A program made the translations under genes and the position numbers. The notes under the pieces were generated by a model. It was not told the DNA's origin, ran no database searches, and saw nothing but the letters and a program-made list of their open reading frames with translations. A stretch of DNA of 17,627 nucleotides from Desulfobacteraceae bacterium (GTDB taxonomy: Bacteria; Desulfobacterota; DSM-4660; Desulfatiglandales; Desulfatiglandaceae), in assembly GCA_030642205.1 (NCBI GenBank), contig DAOWOF010000019.1, forward strand, positions 1 through 17,627. The letters run 5' to 3'. Within the stretch, counting starts at the first letter, position 1; each line of letters starts with the position of its first letter. Positions 14,721-17,627 of this stretch are shown in pieces.

Positions 14721-15914
14721 ATGATGGCAGCAAAGACTAACCCCCATCAAATAAAAGAATCAAGAATCAAGCTCCTGGATTCAGTCAAGCGTGTTGTTAT
14801 CAAAATTGGCAGCGGGGTATTGACTAAAGCCAATGGATTAAATGTAGCTGTCATCAATAATCTCACCAAAGATATTTGCTGTCTTATAGAAGACGGGGTT
14901 GAAGTTATCATTGTATCCTCCGGGGCCATTGCCGCGGGCCTTAAAAAAATAGGCCTTTCAAAAAGGCCACAATCCATTTCCCAACAACAGGCAATGGCTG
15001 CAATTGGTCAAAGCACTCTTATGATTGCCTATGAAAAGGCCTTCCAACAGCACCGTAAACAAAAAATAGCACAGATTTTGATTACTCGAGATGACTTGAC
15101 CCACCGACGACGATACCTAAACGCTCGAAATACCCTGTTGACTTTACTGTCCTGGAATATAGTGCCCATTATCAACGAAAACGACACCGTTGTGGTGGAT
15201 GAAATTAAATTTGGAGATAATGATAATCTAAGCGCTATGATTACAAATCTATCTGAAGCCCAGCTTCTGATTAATCTCACCAATATCGACGGCCTTTTTG
15301 ACATGGATCCAAGAGAGAATGAAAATGCCGTATTAATAGATGTAGTGGAGAAGATAGATCATAAGGTTACAAAATATGCCAGTTCTATTCCGGGCTTTCT
15401 CGGAACAGGAGGGATGACCAGCAAGATAAAAGCTGCCCGAAAAGTAGCGCTTGCGGGTGTGCCAACCATTATTGCTAATGGTCTAAGGCCTGATATCATA
15501 AAACTTATTTTTTCAGGAGAATCCGAAGGGACTCTCTTCTTACCCGAAAAAGTTACTCTTTGTCGACGGAAACACTGGATAGCATTCACCAAATATCCCA
15601 AAGGAGAAATTCTCATTGACTCTGGAGCGGAAAAGGCCATTATAGATAATGGAAAAAATCTGCTGCCATCGGGAATAAAGGATGTAAAAGGCCGCTTTAG
15701 TAGAGGCGATTCAGTTGTTTTACTTAATGAAAACCTGAATAAAATTGCCATAGGCATGGTTAACTATCATTCAAGCGCAATTAAAAAAATTATGGGCCTC
15801 AATTCAGATATGATACATTCAAAACTGGGATTTAAAGATAATGATGAAGTGATCCATCGAGCAAACCTGATATTAACGGATAAAATTGAGAAGGAGATGA
15901 TGGATGTTACTTGA
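14721..15914 (+). CDS. proB: Glutamate 5-kinase
   Basis: ProB phosphorylates glutamate to gamma-glutamyl phosphate, the first and feedback-controlled step of proline synthesis. From ATG 14721 it has 397 residues: an amino-acid-kinase domain (about 23-255; VVIKIGSGVLT, VSSGAIAAG, FGDNDNLSA at 164-172, GTGGMTSKIKAA at 228-239) and a C-terminal PUA domain (about 295-370; GEILIDSGAEKAI, LLPSGIKDVKGRFSRGD). The full PUA form is common in Gram-negative bacteria. An ATG at 14724 is equally possible. A TTG at 14691 extends into repeat D and is less likely. No clear ribosome binding site is seen for any of them. The last 11 bp overlap proA. Confidence 0.95.
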   Translation: MMAAKTNPHQIKESRIKLLDSVKRVVIKIGSGVLTKANGLNVAVINNLTKDICCLIEDGVEVIIVSSGAIAAGLKKIGLSKRPQSISQQQAMAAIGQSTLMIAYEKAFQQHRKQKIAQILITRDDLTHRRRYLNARNTLLTLLSWNIVPIINENDTVVVDEIKFGDNDNLSAMITNLSEAQLLINLTNIDGLFDMDPRENENAVLIDVVEKIDHKVTKYASSIPGFLGTGGMTSKIKAARKVALAGVPTIIANGLRPDIIKLIFSGESEGTLFLPEKVTLCRRKHWIAFTKYPKGEILIDSGAEKAIIDNGKNLLPSGIKDVKGRFSRGDSVVLLNENLNKIAIGMVNYHSSAIKKIMGLNSDMIHSKLGFKDNDEVIHRANLILTDKIEKEMMDVT

Positions 15915-17157
15915 TGAAATGATTAAAGGAATGGCTAAAGATGCCAAAAACGCCGCCAGGCTCTTAAGGGGAGTTGAAAGGGCAAAAAAAGATCAGGCCC
16001 TGTTGCTTATATCACAAAAGCTCCTTGCGCGTCAGGATGAAATTATCCTTGAAAATAAAAAAGATTTAGCTAAGGCAAAAGAAAATGGGCTGTCCTCGGC
16101 CATGCTTGATCGTTTGACCCTGGATAAAAAGGTATTGGCAGGAATGAGCGAAGGCCTGAAAGAAGTAGCAGCCCTGCCTGATCCCGTTGGAGAAATAGAA
16201 GGAATAAAGAAAAGGCCCAATGGATTGCTTGTGGGGCGGGCCCGAATACCGCTTGGAGTTATCGGCTTTATCTTTGAATCAAGACCCAATGTCACAGTGG
16301 ATGCCGCAGCCTTATGTCTCAAATCCGGTAACGCAGTTATCTTAAAGGGCGGATCAGAGGCCATATGTTCAAACCTTATACTGGCCGATGTCTTAAGCGA
16401 GTCATTACGCGAAACAGGGCTTCCTCAAAAAGCTATCCAGGTAATCCCAAGCATTGACCGGCAGGCCGTAAAGATCCTGATCTCCCTTGACGATTATCTG
16501 GACATTATCATTCCAAGAGGAGGAGAAGGCCTGATCAGATTTGTAACCGAGAACTCAAATGTCCCGGTATTAAAACACTATAAAGGCGTATGCCATATTT
16601 ATGTGGATAAATTTGCGAATATTGAAATGGCAATGGATATATGTTTTAATGCAAAGGTACAAAGGCCTGGTGTTTGCAATGCCATGGAAACCATGTTGGT
16701 GCATGAAGGCGTCTCTGACAATTTTCTCCCTCCCATGATACAGCGTTTTCGTGATGCGGGAGTTGAAGTCAGGGGCTGCAAGAGAACAAAAGGAATCTTC
16801 CCGGAAATAACAGCCGCTGTTGAAGATGACTGGCCAGCTGAATTCCTTGATCTTATTCTGGCAGTCAAGATTGTTCCTAATATGGAAACAGCTCTTGATC
16901 ATATTGAGAAATACAGTTCCCAGCATACAGAAGCAATTGTAACAAACGATTACCATCGTTCTCAGTGCTTTTTATCGGAAGTTGACTCATCTGCTGTTTT
17001 GATAAACGCTTCAACCCGGTTTAATGATGGCAACCAGTTGGGTCTTGGAGCGGAAATAGGCATCAATACTTCCAAGCTGCATGCCTTTGGACCAATGGGA
17101 CTGAAAGAGCTTACAAGTACAAAGTTTATTGTTTATGGTAATGGTCAAGTGAGATAA
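15904..17157 (+). CDS. proA: Gamma-glutamyl phosphate reductase
   Basis: ProA reduces gamma-glutamyl phosphate to glutamate 5-semialdehyde with NADPH, the second proline step, and often works in a complex with ProB. The 417 residues fit the family. Visible are FESRPNVTVDAAALCLKSGN (124-143), LKGGSEA, the VPVLKHYKGVCHIYVD segment (220-235) and QRPGVCNAMETMLVH with the catalytic C258. The start overlaps the proB stop by 11 bp, with AAGGAG (15891-15896) inside proB, so the two genes are translationally coupled. The C terminus ends TSTKFIVYGNGQVR, as usual. Confidence 0.97.
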   Translation: MLLDEMIKGMAKDAKNAARLLRGVERAKKDQALLLISQKLLARQDEIILENKKDLAKAKENGLSSAMLDRLTLDKKVLAGMSEGLKEVAALPDPVGEIEGIKKRPNGLLVGRARIPLGVIGFIFESRPNVTVDAAALCLKSGNAVILKGGSEAICSNLILADVLSESLRETGLPQKAIQVIPSIDRQAVKILISLDDYLDIIIPRGGEGLIRFVTENSNVPVLKHYKGVCHIYVDKFANIEMAMDICFNAKVQRPGVCNAMETMLVHEGVSDNFLPPMIQRFRDAGVEVRGCKRTKGIFPEITAAVEDDWPAEFLDLILAVKIVPNMETALDHIEKYSSQHTEAIVTNDYHRSQCFLSEVDSSAVLINASTRFNDGNQLGLGAEIGINTSKLHAFGPMGLKELTSTKFIVYGNGQVR

Positions 17158-17167
17158 GGGGAATTTT

Positions 17168-17627
17168 TTGAAGCTGGGGATACTGGGCGGTACTTTTGAT
17201 CCTATTCATCTGGGTCATTTACGTGTTGCAGAAGAAATTGCGGAAGACCTTGGCCTAAAAAAGGTCTATATTATTCCTTCTGCCGTTCCTCCTCATAAAA
17301 CAGGGAGACTGGTAACCCCTTTCAAACATCGGCTGGCAATGGCCCACCTGGCAACAAAAGACGTTCCCATGCTTGAGGTCATGGACCTGGAGTCAAAACG
17401 TCAAGGGGCATCTTATTCCATTGAAACACTAAAAGAACTTCATACTATTGTTCAACCTGATCCGGATCTTTTTTTTATTATTGGTATTGATGCCTTTTTG
17501 GAAATCGAGACATGGAAAGAATACCGGGATCTTTTCAATTATACAAAATTTGTGGTTATTGAAAGACCTGGTTATGGACACATAAAACTTGGTCAGTTTA
17601 TTAAAACCCTTGGTTTAAAACTTGGTA
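17168..17627 (+). CDS. nadD: Nicotinate-nucleotide adenylyltransferase, 5' part
   Basis: NadD makes nicotinic acid adenine dinucleotide from NaMN and ATP in NAD synthesis. The window ends after about 153 codons, so the C-terminal third with the ISSTxxR-type motif is not seen. The N terminus MKLGILGGTFDPIHLGHL carries the nucleotidyltransferase motif GGTFDPIHxGH (residues 7-17). IPSAVPPHK (36-44) and FFIIGIDAF follow as expected. The start is TTG, with AAGGGGA overlapping the proA stop codon; no ATG fits. It lies 10 bp after proA, and obg-proB-proA-nadD reads as a conserved block. Confidence 0.95.
   Translation, partial: MKLGILGGTFDPIHLGHLRVAEEIAEDLGLKKVYIIPSAVPPHKTGRLVTPFKHRLAMAHLATKDVPMLEVMDLESKRQGASYSIETLKELHTIVQPDPDLFFIIGIDAFLEIETWKEYRDLFNYTKFVVIERPGYGHIKLGQFIKTLGLKLG

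Overview
The window looks like a chromosomal segment of an AT-rich, Gram-negative-type anaerobe, most likely in the Desulfobacterota (former Deltaproteobacteria). The right-hand block, rplU-rpmA-obg-proB-proA-nadD, is an order I associate with that group. L27 starts directly at MAHKKAGG, without the cleaved N-terminal extension of Firmicutes, and there is no protease gene between rplU and rpmA. The phylum is an inference from gene order and protein style, not from a search.

Layout. (1) 138-3654, minus strand: two translational GTPases, typA then prfC, 16 bp apart, probably one transcript ending at a good intrinsic terminator (138-168). (2) 3655-4158: a divergent intergenic region with candidate promoters for typA and, on the plus strand, for an SDR gene behind a leader of about 210 nt that can form three hairpins. 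(3) 4159-4926: an HSD10-like short-chain dehydrogenase with a strong terminator. (4) 5116-7092: a KefB/KefC-type cation:proton antiporter, convergent (12 bp gap) with (5) 7105-8247, an alpha-methylacyl-CoA racemase-like protein on the minus strand. (6) 8979-12400, plus strand: a 4-hydroxybutyrate-type CoA-transferase and two tandem crotonase-fold paralogues. (7) 12637-17627: ribosomal proteins L21 and L27, the ribosome-assembly GTPase Obg, proline biosynthesis (ProB, ProA) and the 5' part of nadD, cut by the window end.

The middle genes (SDR, racemase-like, CoA-transferase, two crotonases) make chemical sense together: a CoA-transferase to activate an acid, a racemase for 2-methyl-branched acyl-CoAs, crotonases for C=C chemistry and a 3-hydroxyacyl-CoA dehydrogenase. 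That points to fermentative or beta-oxidation-like acid catabolism, perhaps of a branched acid, but the substrate cannot be read from the sequence. Both crotonases lack one of the two catalytic glutamates of classical enoyl-CoA hydratase and keep the other.

The most unexpected structure is non-coding. A family of imperfect palindromes (arms rich in AAATTTTAAC and AAATAC) sits in four intergenic gaps: upstream of the CoA-transferase gene, the second crotonase gene, obg and proB. The proB copy is a 127-bp inverted repeat ending about 40 bp before the start codon.
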